Below are positions 36,463 through 44,802 of a DNA stretch of 55,917 nt, piece after piece. The notes below the pieces were generated by a model. The model saw only the letters and a program-made list of their open reading frames with translations, had not been told where the DNA came from and did no database searches. Within the stretch, counting starts at the first letter, position 1, and every line of letters begins with the position of its first letter. The stretch spans positions 1 through 55,917 of the forward strand of contig NZ_MUNS01000038.1 of NCBI RefSeq assembly GCF_002002705.1, read 5' to 3'. The position numbers and the translations under genes were made by a program. This DNA comes from Polaromonas sp. C04 (lineage in GTDB: Bacteria; Pseudomonadota; Gammaproteobacteria; Burkholderiales; Burkholderiaceae_C).

Positions 36463-37733
36463 CGCTTCGCGCGAAGCCCTGGGTCGCTGCTTTAGTCCTG
36501 GTCCTGGTGGTGGCGACGGCCCCGGCCTTGCCTGCCGAGATCCGGGTCCATCCCGGCGAGTCCATTGCGGCCGCCGTGGCCCGCGCCGGCGCGGGCGACA
36601 CAGTGGCGATCGAGCGCGGTCGCTACGACGACCATCTGCGCATTGACAAGCCATTGAAGATTATCGGAATTGATCGACCCACCATCAGCGGTGGCCTCGC
36701 TGGCGATACGATCCGCATCATCTCGCCTGACGTCACCATCGAAGGATTGATCGTCACCGACAGCGGTGACGACCTGACTGCCCAGAACGCGGGTATCTAC
36801 ATCCAGCCCGGGGCAGACCGGTTCGTGGTGAAGGACTGCGACATCATCTACAGCCTGTTTGGCCTGTGGATCGAGGGAGTCCGTGACCCTCAGATCATCG
36901 GCAACCTGATTGTTGGAAAGCGTGACTATGCTTCGGCCCAGCGCGGCAACGGAATCGAACTCTACAACACCAGCGGGGCCCGGCTTGTCGGCAACAATAT
37001 CAGCTTCACCCGCGATGGCATCTACGTCGACGTGTCTCATCACGCAGTGTTTCGCGGCAACAAAATCCATGATGTGCGCTATGGCACGCACTACATGAAT
37101 TCGTACTACAACGTGTGGGAGGACAACGACGTCTACCATAACCGGGACGGCCTGGCGCTGATGGAGACGCGCAATCAGGTCGTGCGCAACAACCGCGCCT
37201 GGGGCAATTCGGATGTCGGCATCATGCTGCGCACCATCCAGGACTCGGTGATTGAGAACAACATTGTCGCCGGCAACCAGCGCGGCTTCTTCATCTACGA
37301 CGCCGAGTACAACGCGATCCGCAACAACCTGGTCATCGACAACCGGGTCGGCGCCCATGTCTGGGCCGGCTCGATCCACAACGAAGTCGATGGCAACGAC
37401 TTCATCCACAACCAGGAGCAGGTTCGCTATGTCGCGGCGAAAGACGAGCGCTGGGGCATCAGGACCGGAAACTACTGGAGTAACTACGTCGGCTGGGACC
37501 GCGATGGCAACGGGATCGGCGACGTACCTTACGAGGCCAACGATGTGGTGGACCGGCTGATCTGGCGACTGCCCGTGGTCAAGCTCCTGCTCAACAGTCC
37601 GGCGATCCAATCCCTGCGCCTGATTGCCCAGCAGTTTCCCCTGCTGCGTGTGCCCAGCATCGTGGACCCCGAGCCGCGCATGCAGCCCGCACACAGCCAC
37701 TGGAGTCAATGGATGGGCAAACAACATGATTGA
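36450..37733 (+). CDS. nosD: NosD, periplasmic copper-site maturation protein
   Basis: A 427-residue protein with a signal peptide ending near APALPAEI and a right-handed parallel beta-helix built from many short repeats (NNISFTRDGIYVDVSHHAVF and similar, the CASH pattern). NosD works with NosF and NosY to assemble the CuZ sulfide-bridged cluster of NosZ. The ATG lies inside the end of nosR, and its stop overlaps nosF, so expression is coupled. The length is normal. Confidence 0.95.
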   Translation: MALLTLRAKPWVAALVLVLVVATAPALPAEIRVHPGESIAAAVARAGAGDTVAIERGRYDDHLRIDKPLKIIGIDRPTISGGLAGDTIRIISPDVTIEGLIVTDSGDDLTAQNAGIYIQPGADRFVVKDCDIIYSLFGLWIEGVRDPQIIGNLIVGKRDYASAQRGNGIELYNTSGARLVGNNISFTRDGIYVDVSHHAVFRGNKIHDVRYGTHYMNSYYNVWEDNDVYHNRDGLALMETRNQVVRNNRAWGNSDVGIMLRTIQDSVIENNIVAGNQRGFFIYDAEYNAIRNNLVIDNRVGAHVWAGSIHNEVDGNDFIHNQEQVRYVAAKDERWGIRTGNYWSNYVGWDRDGNGIGDVPYEANDVVDRLIWRLPVVKLLLNSPAIQSLRLIAQQFPLLRVPSIVDPEPRMQPAHSHWSQWMGKQHD

Positions 37734-38625
37734 AATCTGCCAGGTCGCCAAGCACTACGGCGAAGTCCTGGCCGTGGACGGCGTGGACCTCACGGTCGAA
37801 GCCGGCCAGGTGTTCGGCCTGATCGGGCACAACGGCGCCGGCAAGAGCACGCTGTTCAAGATGATGCTCGGACTCGTTCCCGCGAGCGCCGGCGAGATCC
37901 GCATCGACGGCCAGCCGGTCGGTGGCCCGGGCTTTCGCAAGGTGCGCCGCCAGCTCGGCTACCTGCCCGAGAACGTGGTCTTCTACGACAACTTGAGCGG
38001 CCTCGAGACCCTGGCCTTCTTCGCCCGTCTGAAAGGCGTCGATCTTGCCGAATGCGGGCCGCTGCTGGAACGTGTCGGGCTTTCCGCCGCCGCCGATCGC
38101 CGCGTGAAGGGCTACTCGAAGGGCATGCGCCAGCGCCTGGGCTTCGCGCAGGCTTTGCTCGGCAAACCGAAACTGCTGTTTCTCGATGAGCCGACCACGG
38201 GACTGGATCCCGAAGGCATCCGCGATTTCTACCGTATCCTGAAGCAGATGAGGCGCGCGGGCGCCACCGTGATGCTGACGTCCCACATCCTGTCGGAGAT
38301 TCAGGAGCGGGTCGATCGCCTGGCTATCATGAAGAACGGGAAGATTCAGGCCCTGGGCACCGTGCAGTCACTGCGGGAGGCGATGGCGCTGCCCATGTGG
38401 TTCGAGCTGCGCCTGGCCGCCGGCGCCGAGTCCTCGCTGCGCCAGTCGCTGGCGGCCCTGAACGTTGGTGAGATCCGGATCGATGGCGACCGGGCGTCGG
38501 TACATTGCCCGCGCGAGATCAAGATGGCCGTGCTGCAGGCCTTGTCGTCGCTGAACGGGTGTGCCATCGATCTTCAGATGAAAGAGCCGTCTCTCGAGGA
38601 CGTGTTTCTCGGCTATTCGGGATGA
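37726..38625 (+). CDS. nosF: NosF, ABC ATPase of the NosDFY complex
   Basis: A 299-residue ATPase with Walker A (GHNGAGKSTLFKMMLG), the Q-loop region (LGYLPENVVFYDNLSG), a signature at YSKGMRQRLGFAQALL (S-K-G-M in place of the usual SGGQ) and Walker B (LLFLDEPTTGLDPEG). It powers the NosDFY complex. The ATG at 37726 overlaps the end of nosD by eight bases; the earlier open frame is shadow sequence inside nosD. Confidence 0.96.
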   Translation: MIEICQVAKHYGEVLAVDGVDLTVEAGQVFGLIGHNGAGKSTLFKMMLGLVPASAGEIRIDGQPVGGPGFRKVRRQLGYLPENVVFYDNLSGLETLAFFARLKGVDLAECGPLLERVGLSAAADRRVKGYSKGMRQRLGFAQALLGKPKLLFLDEPTTGLDPEGIRDFYRILKQMRRAGATVMLTSHILSEIQERVDRLAIMKNGKIQALGTVQSLREAMALPMWFELRLAAGAESSLRQSLAALNVGEIRIDGDRASVHCPREIKMAVLQALSSLNGCAIDLQMKEPSLEDVFLGYSG

Positions 38626-39461
38626 ATTCCATGACCATCTTCGCCATCGAACCACGCCAGATCGGCATCATCGCTGCCAAGGAGTTCCGCGACCGCATCC
38701 GCAACCGCTGGGTACTCGCGGTAACCATCGTATTTACCGCGTTTGCCCTGGTCATCGCTTATTTCGGCGCCGCCCAGCAGGGTGCCATCGGGTTTCGCAG
38801 CATCGAGGTGACCATTGCCAGCCTGGTCAGCCTGGTCATTTACCTGGTGCCCCTCATCGCGCTGATCCTCGGCTTCGATGCGATCGTCGGCGAGCGTGAA
38901 CGGGGCTCGCTGGAACTGCTGCTGTCCATGCCACTGACGCGCTTCGAACTGCTATTGGGCAAGTTTCTCGGCCTGTCGGCGGCCCTGGCCTGTTCCACCG
39001 TCGTCGGTTTCGGTCTGGTCGGCCTGCTGCTCGGCTTCAAACTTCCGCCTGAGGCCTGGTACCACTATGCCGGCTTCATCCTGAGTTCCGTCCTTCTGGG
39101 CATGGCCTTCCTCAGCCTGGCTGTGACGGTCTCGGTGTTCGCGACCGACCGGGCCCGCGCCAGCGGCGGTGCCATCGCCCTGTGGTTCTTCTTCGTCCTG
39201 GTCTATGACCTGCTGCTGCTGGGCGCGCTGGTCGTCAGCGGCGGCGCCGTGGCCGCTGACACCTTCCCCTATCTTTTACTGCTCAACCCCGCCGATGTTT
39301 TCCGCATCCTCAACATCTTCGGCCTCAATGACGTGCGCACTCTTTACGGCCTTACCACGGTATTCCCCGAGCGGCTCGCCAGCCCAGGCTTGCTCGGGGC
39401 AGTCATGCTCGCCTGGATCGCCGTGCCCTTGGGCTTAGCCACCTGGAGATTCCGCCAATGA
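38622..39461 (+). CDS. nosY: NosY, membrane subunit of the NosDFY complex
   Basis: About 279 residues with six hydrophobic segments and the NosY-type pattern IIAAKEFRDRIRNRWVLAVT near the N-terminus and GFDAIVGERERGSLELLL. It is the permease that pairs with NosF and contacts NosD. The ATG overlaps the nosF stop (ATGA); a second ATG nine bases later is also possible. Its stop overlaps nosL. Confidence 0.95.
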   Translation: MNSMTIFAIEPRQIGIIAAKEFRDRIRNRWVLAVTIVFTAFALVIAYFGAAQQGAIGFRSIEVTIASLVSLVIYLVPLIALILGFDAIVGERERGSLELLLSMPLTRFELLLGKFLGLSAALACSTVVGFGLVGLLLGFKLPPEAWYHYAGFILSSVLLGMAFLSLAVTVSVFATDRARASGGAIALWFFFVLVYDLLLLGALVVSGGAVAADTFPYLLLLNPADVFRILNIFGLNDVRTLYGLTTVFPERLASPGLLGAVMLAWIAVPLGLATWRFRQ

Positions 39462-40003
39462 AAACATTTCCCTTCCGTTTGTTGCGCCATACCGCGGCGG
39501 CCCTTGCTATTGCCTTCGCGTTCGGCGGGGCGGCCGTTCTCTCCGGCTGCGGCAAGAGCGAAACGGTCGCCATCCAGCCGGTCCCGCTCGATCGCACTAT
39601 TGTTGACAGCCTCGACGGCATGACCCTGCTGGACTATCCGGGACCGAAGGGGCAGATCCACTACGACCACGGAAATCCGGATTTCTTCTGCGACACCGTC
39701 GGGATGTTCTCGATCTACCTTCAGCCCGAGCAGCAAAAGCGCGTACGGGCAATCTTTGTGCAGGACATGGCGCAGGCCGACTGGAACAAGCCAATCGGTC
39801 ACTGGATCGATGCGAAGACCGCCTTCTATGTGGCCGGCTCGAAGGCGCGCGGTGCCATGGGGCCGACGCTCGTCTCCTTTGCCCGCGAGGAGGACGCCCG
39901 GACATTCGCCACTCGGCAGGGGGGGAAGGTTTACCGCTTTGATCAGGTCACGCCGGACATGGCTGTCGTGGATGGCGGCGTCCTCAAAGACCACAAAATG
40001 TAA
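39458..40003 (+). CDS. nosL: NosL, outer-membrane copper-chaperone lipoprotein
   Basis: A 181-residue lipoprotein with lipobox VLSGC at residues 27-31 and the NosL body. Candidate Cu(I) ligands are near HYDHGNPDFFCDTVGMF, and a conserved-looking TAFYVAGSKARGAMGPT stretch follows. It delivers copper to apo-NosZ. The start overlaps nosY by four bases. An AAGGAG site follows closely for the next small gene, so transcription probably continues. Confidence 0.93.
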   Translation: MKTFPFRLLRHTAAALAIAFAFGGAAVLSGCGKSETVAIQPVPLDRTIVDSLDGMTLLDYPGPKGQIHYDHGNPDFFCDTVGMFSIYLQPEQQKRVRAIFVQDMAQADWNKPIGHWIDAKTAFYVAGSKARGAMGPTLVSFAREEDARTFATRQGGKVYRFDQVTPDMAVVDGGVLKDHKM

Positions 40004-40013
40004 GGAGACTGGT

Positions 40014-40283
40014 ATGACGAATTATTTCGAAAGTCTGCCACTGGCGGGGGCGGAGCAGTTGGAGCAACTGAGTCGCCTTCTCTTCGAGCTGCGCGAGAAC
40101 CGCAAAACCGTGCTGCGTCGGCACGGTGTCGACAGCGAAGAGGCCTTGCTAGACCTCGTCCGTGAAGGGTCCGTCGCCGAACATCCTGGCTACGACGACT
40201 ACCTTGGCGCATGCATCCTGGACGCGACGCGCGAAGCGGTCCGCAGCCAGATGCAGGCTGCCGTGGTCGAGCTGGGAGGCTGA
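40014..40283 (+). CDS. Small protein of unknown function, partner of the TumE-like gene
   Basis: An 89-residue, mostly helical and acidic protein (LEQLSRLLFELRENRKTVLR, then EHPGYDDYLGACILDATREA). TAAGGAG 5 bases before the ATG is strong. It starts 10 bases after nosL and its stop overlaps the next start (TGATG). I do not know the family. Being small, acidic and coupled to a toxin-like gene, it could be the antitoxin; no helix-turn-helix is obvious. It is present in the nos block, so it may instead be a nos-linked accessory. Confidence 0.68.
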   Translation: MTNYFESLPLAGAEQLEQLSRLLFELRENRKTVLRRHGVDSEEALLDLVREGSVAEHPGYDDYLGACILDATREAVRSQMQAAVVELGG

Positions 40284-40687
40284 TGATGCTGCATTCGGAC
40301 CTTAAGGACGCCATCGACCGCGAGTTCGCCGTGGCCCTCGTGGAACCTACAGAGCTGTGCCTCGATGCGCTCCTGGTGCGACTGCGCAACGAGGTCGTGA
40401 TCGAGCTGCGCATCGCCAGTGCCGAGGAATATTCCATTCTCTGGCGCTGGGGCGAGGTCGAGCTGCGCATCGACACGGCACCCCTGCATCGGCAGCTCGC
40501 TACTTTCCCCAACCATCTGCACGACGGCGACGGCGGTTTGCGCCCGGATCCCTTGACGCACCCTGGCGACGATCCCTGGGGCAATGTTCACGCCGTGATC
40601 GCCGCTGTGCTCGAAGATCCGCTGCTGCACCGGCTCGATGGCTTAGTGATCGACGCGGCGGCCGGCGGTTCCGTCCACAGCCGTTGA
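40283..40687 (+). CDS. TumE-like putative toxin
   Basis: A 134-residue protein whose centre, YSILWRWGEVELRIDTAPLH then LATFPNHLHDG, resembles the TumE family (W, DxAPH and TFPxHxH motifs) from type II toxin-antitoxin loci. The first of two adjacent ATGs overlaps the preceding stop. Unlike canonical TumE it is preceded by a gene with no visible helix-turn-helix. I am sure the gene is real; the toxin assignment rests on remembered motif similarity. It lies between nosL and the FNR promoter of apbE. Confidence 0.55.
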   Translation: MMLHSDLKDAIDREFAVALVEPTELCLDALLVRLRNEVVIELRIASAEEYSILWRWGEVELRIDTAPLHRQLATFPNHLHDGDGGLRPDPLTHPGDDPWGNVHAVIAAVLEDPLLHRLDGLVIDAAAGGSVHSR

Positions 40688-40787
40688 CAGACGCAGCTCC
40701 ATGGCCAACCAAACCCTCTCACGTGCAGACTCGTCCGATGAGCTTTCTGCGGGCGACTCGATTCGAGACAGACGGACGCACCTTTCT

Positions 40788-40801
40788 TTGATCGGCATCA
40801 A
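40788..40801 (+). promoter_or_regulatory. Perfect FNR box upstream of apbE, with -10 element
   Basis: TTGAT-CGGC-ATCAA matches the FNR consensus fully. TAATAT at 40824-40829 is at exact class II spacing, predicting a transcript start near 40836, only about six bases before the apbE ATG. The downstream genes would then have their own anaerobic promoter, separate from nosZ. Confidence 0.82.
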
Positions 40802-40841
40802 GGCGAGCGCCAAGCCTCCACAGTAATATTAAAAAGTGGAC

Positions 40842-41897
40842 ATGCTAATTTCTCCTCGTCGGCGGACTTTTGTTGGCGTTTTGGGTGCGGCGTCGCTGCT
40901 CACCGCCTGCGGTCAAACGTATTCGCCGCATGCGCGACCGATGGCCGAATTCGGCGGTTTGACCATGGGCTCGATCTATACCTTCAAAATCACGGGTCGC
41001 CACCTGTCGCAGGCGCTGCAGTCTGCTGCACGCGATACCGTGGCCACCGCGCTCGCCGCAGTGGACACGGCCATGTCAACGCATCAGCCGCAGTCGGAGT
41101 TGTCGCGCTTCAACGCACACCCGACGACTCTTCCGTTCGCGCTGTCGCCGGATCTGTTGACGGTGTTTGCGCTAGCGCGCCAGGTGAGCGTATCGACCGG
41201 CGGCGCGTTCGACGTGACCGTCGGCCCGGCGGTCGATGCATGGGGCTTTGGACCCGGCCGGCGCGAGCGCGTCGTCGGCGACGGTGAGGTCGCCAGACTT
41301 GAACGCCGCGTCGGGTGGCAACTGCTCAGGCTCGATGAAAGGGCTGGCACTCTTGCAAAGGTGCGGCCACAGGTTCGTGCCGATCTGTCGGGTATCGCCA
41401 AGGGCTACGGCGTGGACAAGGCGGCGCAGGCGCTCGATACGCTCGGCATCGAGCACTATTTGATCGATGCCGGCGGTGAAGTGCGCACGCGCGGACGCAA
41501 TCCCGAAGGCCGGCCATGGCAAGTGGCAATCGAACAGCCGGTGGATGGACCGCGCCGGCCACGGTACGTCGTGCCCCTTTCCGACTTATCGATCGCCACC
41601 TCAGGCGACTATCGCATCTTCTTCGAGCGCGACGGCCGCCGCTACTCACACGAGATCAACCCGGCAACTGGACGGCCCATCGCCAACCGCCTCACTTCGG
41701 TCAGCGTCGTCGCTTCCACGGGTGCGCTGGCCGACGCGATGGGCAAGCTGATCGTGCTTGGACCCGAGAAGGGCTATGCCTGCGCAGTGTCGCAAGGCGT
41801 GGCGGCGCATTTTATTGTGCGCGAAGCCAACGGCACGCTGCACGATTTCATGACACCTGCGTTTGCTGCTCTCGGCGGAAGGCCATTTCGCACATAG
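40842..41897 (+). CDS. apbE: ApbE-family FAD:protein FMN transferase (NosX role)
   Basis: About 351 residues from the ATG at 40842; a GTG two codons earlier is possible. The N-terminus is RRRTFVGVLGAASLLTAC, a lipobox that also carries a twin-arginine-like stretch. The ApbE core is clear: FGGLTMGSIYTFKI, GGAFDVTVGPAVDAWGFG, ADLSGIAKGYGVDKAA and YSHEINPATGRPI. The enzyme moves FMN from FAD onto a Thr of target proteins in the periplasm. NosR has the target motif, so this gene fills the NosX role. Its leader appears to be very short. Confidence 0.93.
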   Translation: MLISPRRRTFVGVLGAASLLTACGQTYSPHARPMAEFGGLTMGSIYTFKITGRHLSQALQSAARDTVATALAAVDTAMSTHQPQSELSRFNAHPTTLPFALSPDLLTVFALARQVSVSTGGAFDVTVGPAVDAWGFGPGRRERVVGDGEVARLERRVGWQLLRLDERAGTLAKVRPQVRADLSGIAKGYGVDKAAQALDTLGIEHYLIDAGGEVRTRGRNPEGRPWQVAIEQPVDGPRRPRYVVPLSDLSIATSGDYRIFFERDGRRYSHEINPATGRPIANRLTSVSVVASTGALADAMGKLIVLGPEKGYACAVSQGVAAHFIVREANGTLHDFMTPAFAALGGRPFRT

Positions 41898-41997
41898 GGA
41901 GCGGTATCCTTCGCCTTTGCACAAGCGGCAAGACCGCCCGTGCGTGGCCGAAATCAAGAACCGCCCCATTCATTATTTCTACAACGTGAGGTCCCCG

Positions 41998-42381
41998 ATG
42001 CTGAAAAGAACTCTGTATCCATTGCTTTTACTGGCCGTGCTCGCTGCATGCAGCAAGAACGAAAGTGTGCCAGCAACAACCGCCACCGCGCCACCCGCGG
42101 CGGCCGCTCCAGCCGCCAACGACAGCATGGCCAAGGGCGAGCATGTGTACAAGGCGACTTGCTCGCTGTGTCACGCCACGGGCGCCGGCGGAGCCCCGGT
42201 GTTCGGGGACAAGGCTGACTGGAGCCCGCGCATAGCCCAAGGTAAGGAAACGCTGTATGGTCATGCGCTGAAGGGATTTACCGGAGCCAAGGGTACGATG
42301 CCACCGAAGGGAGCCAACCCGAGCCTGTCCGATGACGACGTCAAGGCCGCCGTCGATTACATGGTGGCGCAGATCAAATAG
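41998..42381 (+). CDS. Lipoprotein c-type cytochrome (cytochrome c5-like)
   Basis: A 127-residue protein with a signal peptide and lipobox (AVLAAC, C18), an Ala/Pro linker and one haem site: C55-S-L-C58-H59 with distal M101 in GTMPPKG. GAGGT precedes the ATG. Monohaem cytochromes of this kind carry electrons from the bc1 complex to periplasmic reductases. Its place in the FNR-driven apbE operon suggests it serves NosZ, or NosR maturation, from the outer face of a membrane. The partner is inferred. Confidence 0.88.
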   Translation: MLKRTLYPLLLLAVLAACSKNESVPATTATAPPAAAAPAANDSMAKGEHVYKATCSLCHATGAGGAPVFGDKADWSPRIAQGKETLYGHALKGFTGAKGTMPPKGANPSLSDDDVKAAVDYMVAQIK

Positions 42382-42465
42382 CCTGCCGCTCTGGCACCCG
42401 CTCTTCCCTACAAAACCGCACCGGCATCCATTATGGGCAGCTATTGGCTTGGTTTGGACGGCACC

Positions 42466-43101
42466 ATGACATTGCCTTTTCAGCTGGGACCGGCAGGGCT
42501 ACCCACCGCCGAAATGAGTGGCGAATCCCTTTCCCGAAGTGCCACCACCGGGTGCCCGCTGCTGGTGCCCGGTCTGCGGCGCCGGGCGTTGCTGCGCGCA
42601 GCGGTCGGGCTGGGCATCGCAGGCGCTGGCGGCCTGTTCACCCGGGTGCACGCGGCTGAACTGAAGGTGGGCCAGCCGGCGCCGCCGCTGGTACTGCACA
42701 CGCTGGACGGACGCAGCATCGCCACGCGCGATCTGCTCGGGCAGGTGGTGATTGCCACCTTCTGGGCGACCTGGTGCGTGCCCTGCCGCGAGGAGCTGCC
42801 CCTGCTCTCGGCCTACGCCGCACGTCATGCGCCGCAGGGCCTGCAGGTGCTGGGTTTCAGCCTGGACGAGGCCCAGAATCTGCCCAAGGTGCGCACGGTC
42901 GCGGCAGGCCTGAGCTTTCCGGTGGGCCTGCTCGGCAGCCCCTGGGTTCCGGTGTACGGCCGCATCTGGCGCCTGCCCGTAAGCTTTGTCATCGACCGTA
43001 CCGGTCGCCTGATCGACAATGGCTGGAACGACGATTCGCCCGAGTGGACGGCGCAGCGCTTGCAGCGCGTGGTGGATCCGCTGCTGGCGCGCGGCGGCTG
43101 A
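42466..43101 (+). CDS. TlpA/ResA-like thioredoxin-family protein
   Basis: About 211 residues from the ATG at 42466; starts at 42433 and 42514 are also possible and none has a strong ribosome binding site. A hydrophobic signal with RRR (GLRRRALLRAAVGLGIAGAG) suggests Tat or Sec export. The thioredoxin fold carries the redox pair WCVPC (residues 103-107) in VVIATFWATWCVPCREELP. Such proteins keep copper or haem cysteines reduced in the periplasm. Next to nos genes and a cytochrome c, a role in CuA or haem-site maturation is likely. Confidence 0.86.
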   Translation: MTLPFQLGPAGLPTAEMSGESLSRSATTGCPLLVPGLRRRALLRAAVGLGIAGAGGLFTRVHAAELKVGQPAPPLVLHTLDGRSIATRDLLGQVVIATFWATWCVPCREELPLLSAYAARHAPQGLQVLGFSLDEAQNLPKVRTVAAGLSFPVGLLGSPWVPVYGRIWRLPVSFVIDRTGRLIDNGWNDDSPEWTAQRLQRVVDPLLARGG

Positions 43102-43256
43102 TGCACTGACGGGCCCGGTCACGACCAGGTGACGCGAGTGCAAAATCACTTGGCGAAGCGTAGAGGCAGCGCCGTGGATGGGCGAGTGGGCAAGCCATGC
43201 GCCTCACCCTACCGACAACGAAAATTTGGAGACCCTGCCCAAACAAGTTCCCCGGG

Positions 43257-43747
43257 TCAGCGTCGCATCGGCAACGTTCGCAGCAGCGTGCTCTCGCACA
43301 TTAGGTGGTGGTGGAAGAGTGCGGCAGCGGCGTGCAGCCCGATCAGGTGGTAGCCGATCGTGGCAATTGTTTCGTGAATCTCCTTGAGCGAGTCATACAG
43401 CGCCTTGTTCCCGCCGATCAGCGGTGGCAGCTATGCACACAGAAGAACAAGACCGGATCGCCTTTGGCACTGACGGCGAGTCGGCCGAACAGAGGCATGC
43501 CGATCATGAAGACATACAACCCGATATGGACTGCTTCGGCCAGACGCTGTTGCCGATGCGGTATTGCCGGCACGATTGGCGCAGTGGTCCCCGCGAACAG
43601 ACGCACCACCAGGCGCACCGCAACCAGCACGAAGACACCGAGGCCGAGCATGAAGTGCCAGGTCTTCGGGTCCGCCCGGAACGCGCCGCCCCTCGCAGTA
43701 ACATCATGCAGGTTCATCGCCGCATAAGCCAACTCAAGAAGTAACAT
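43257..43747 (-). pseudogene. Frameshifted, 5'-truncated cytochrome b561
   Basis: The minus strand encodes a cytochrome b561 in two frames. The first part runs from LLLELAYAAMNLHDVT through KTWHFMLGLGVFVLV to GMPLFGRLAVSAKGDPVLFF and hits a stop at 43418. The second part continues in another frame as LPPLIGGNKALYDSLKEIHE, ATIGYHLIGLHAAAALFHHH, and ends TLLRTLPMRR at 43257. The shift lies near 43425-43440. About 20 N-terminal residues of the usual protein are missing where fnr begins. Several haem-ligand histidines survive, so decay is recent or the shift is a sequencing error; the lost 5' end argues for a true relic. Confidence 0.72.
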
Positions 43748-44537
43748 GCTTAGTCCGGCCCCGAAGAATGCAAGCGGGCAAGTAGCGAGCCCGAAGGGCA
43801 ACCGCGTCCCGCTGGTCATAAAGCCGCAAACCATCAAGGTCGCCTGCTCCAATTGCAACTTGCGGGAGTTGTGCATGCCTTTGGATCTGAATGCCGAAGA
43901 ATTGCGCCGTATCGACGAGCTGGTGACCACGAGGCGCAAGGTCAAGCGCGGGGCCACGTTGTTCCACAATGGTGAGAAGTTCAACGCGCTCTATGCCATT
44001 CGCACGGGTTTCTTCAAAACCTGTGTGGCGGCCGAGGACGGGCGCGATCAGGTCACGGGCTTCCAGATGGCCGGAGAAGTCGTGGGGCTGGACGGCATCG
44101 TCAACGATCACCACACCTGCAATGCCGTCGCACTGGAGGACGCCGAAGTCTGCGTCATGCCATTCGAGCGGATCGAGGAGCTGTCGCGCGAAGTCAATGC
44201 CCTGCAGCGCCATGTCCACAAGATCATGAGCCGCGAGATCGTGCGCGAGCACGGGGTCATGCTGCTGCTGGGCAGCATGCGGGCCGAAGAGCGCCTGGCG
44301 GCATTTTTACTGAATCTGGCGCAGCGCCTGCATGCACGCGGCTTCTCGCCATCCGAGCTGGTGCTGCGCATGACGCGCGAAGAAATTGGCAGCTACCTCG
44401 GCCTCAAGCTCGAAACGGTCAGCCGCACATTCTCGAAATTTGCGGAAGACGGCATCGTCGAGGTCAGGCAGCGCCATATCCGCATTCTGGATGCGGCCAC
44501 CTTGCAGCGAATCGCCACGCCGCAGACCTCTCAGTAG
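43746..44537 (+). CDS. fnr: FNR-type oxygen-sensing transcription factor
   Basis: A 263-residue CRP/FNR protein. Cysteines C34, C37, C43 (ACSNCNLREL) and C125 (DHHTCNAVAL) match the four ligands of the O2-labile 4Fe-4S cluster of E. coli FNR. The recognition helix holds E-x2-SR in LKLETVSRTFSKF, which reads TTGAT half-sites. It is thus a direct candidate to act at the boxes at 31638, 40788 and 52091. The start ATG shares bases with the minus-strand ATG of the b561 relic. A DNR-type regulator would lack the cysteines. Confidence 0.94.
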   Translation: MLSPAPKNASGQVASPKGNRVPLVIKPQTIKVACSNCNLRELCMPLDLNAEELRRIDELVTTRRKVKRGATLFHNGEKFNALYAIRTGFFKTCVAAEDGRDQVTGFQMAGEVVGLDGIVNDHHTCNAVALEDAEVCVMPFERIEELSREVNALQRHVHKIMSREIVREHGVMLLLGSMRAEERLAAFLLNLAQRLHARGFSPSELVLRMTREEIGSYLGLKLETVSRTFSKFAEDGIVEVRQRHIRILDAATLQRIATPQTSQ

Positions 44538-44802
44538 TGCGACGCGCAGGCGATCTGCCTGTGCGCCTCAGCAGTTGACCTCCGCTGCCGACATGGCAAG
44601 CAGTGCGGTCAGCGTGGTCAGTGCGCTCGATACCATGGCAATCGCCCAGAAGTCAAAGAGTCCGAACGCGTAGCTCTCTGGGTTACAAGAGGCTCCACGA
44701 TTTCGCCGCGAACCGTTCCAACAGCTTTGTACATGTGCAGACGCAAGGTGCTCAGTCCGACTGGCTCCAGATTTGGTCCACGATGGCTGCGTGCGCGCAC
44801 GC
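44538..44802. other. Convergent spacer between fnr and the ubi operon
   Basis: No gene is supported. A GC-rich hairpin with a 2-base bulge lies at 44544-44566, just after fnr, but no T-run follows. On the minus strand 44568-44690 a frame ends with a membrane-like stretch (FWAIAMVSSALTTLTALLAM), possibly a decayed gene end; it has no start or ribosome binding site. Confidence 0.35.

Noticed and set aside
44568-44690. Membrane-like frame end between fnr and the ubi operon
   Set aside because: Too short, no start codon with a ribosome binding site, and the sequence could be chance hydrophobic codons.
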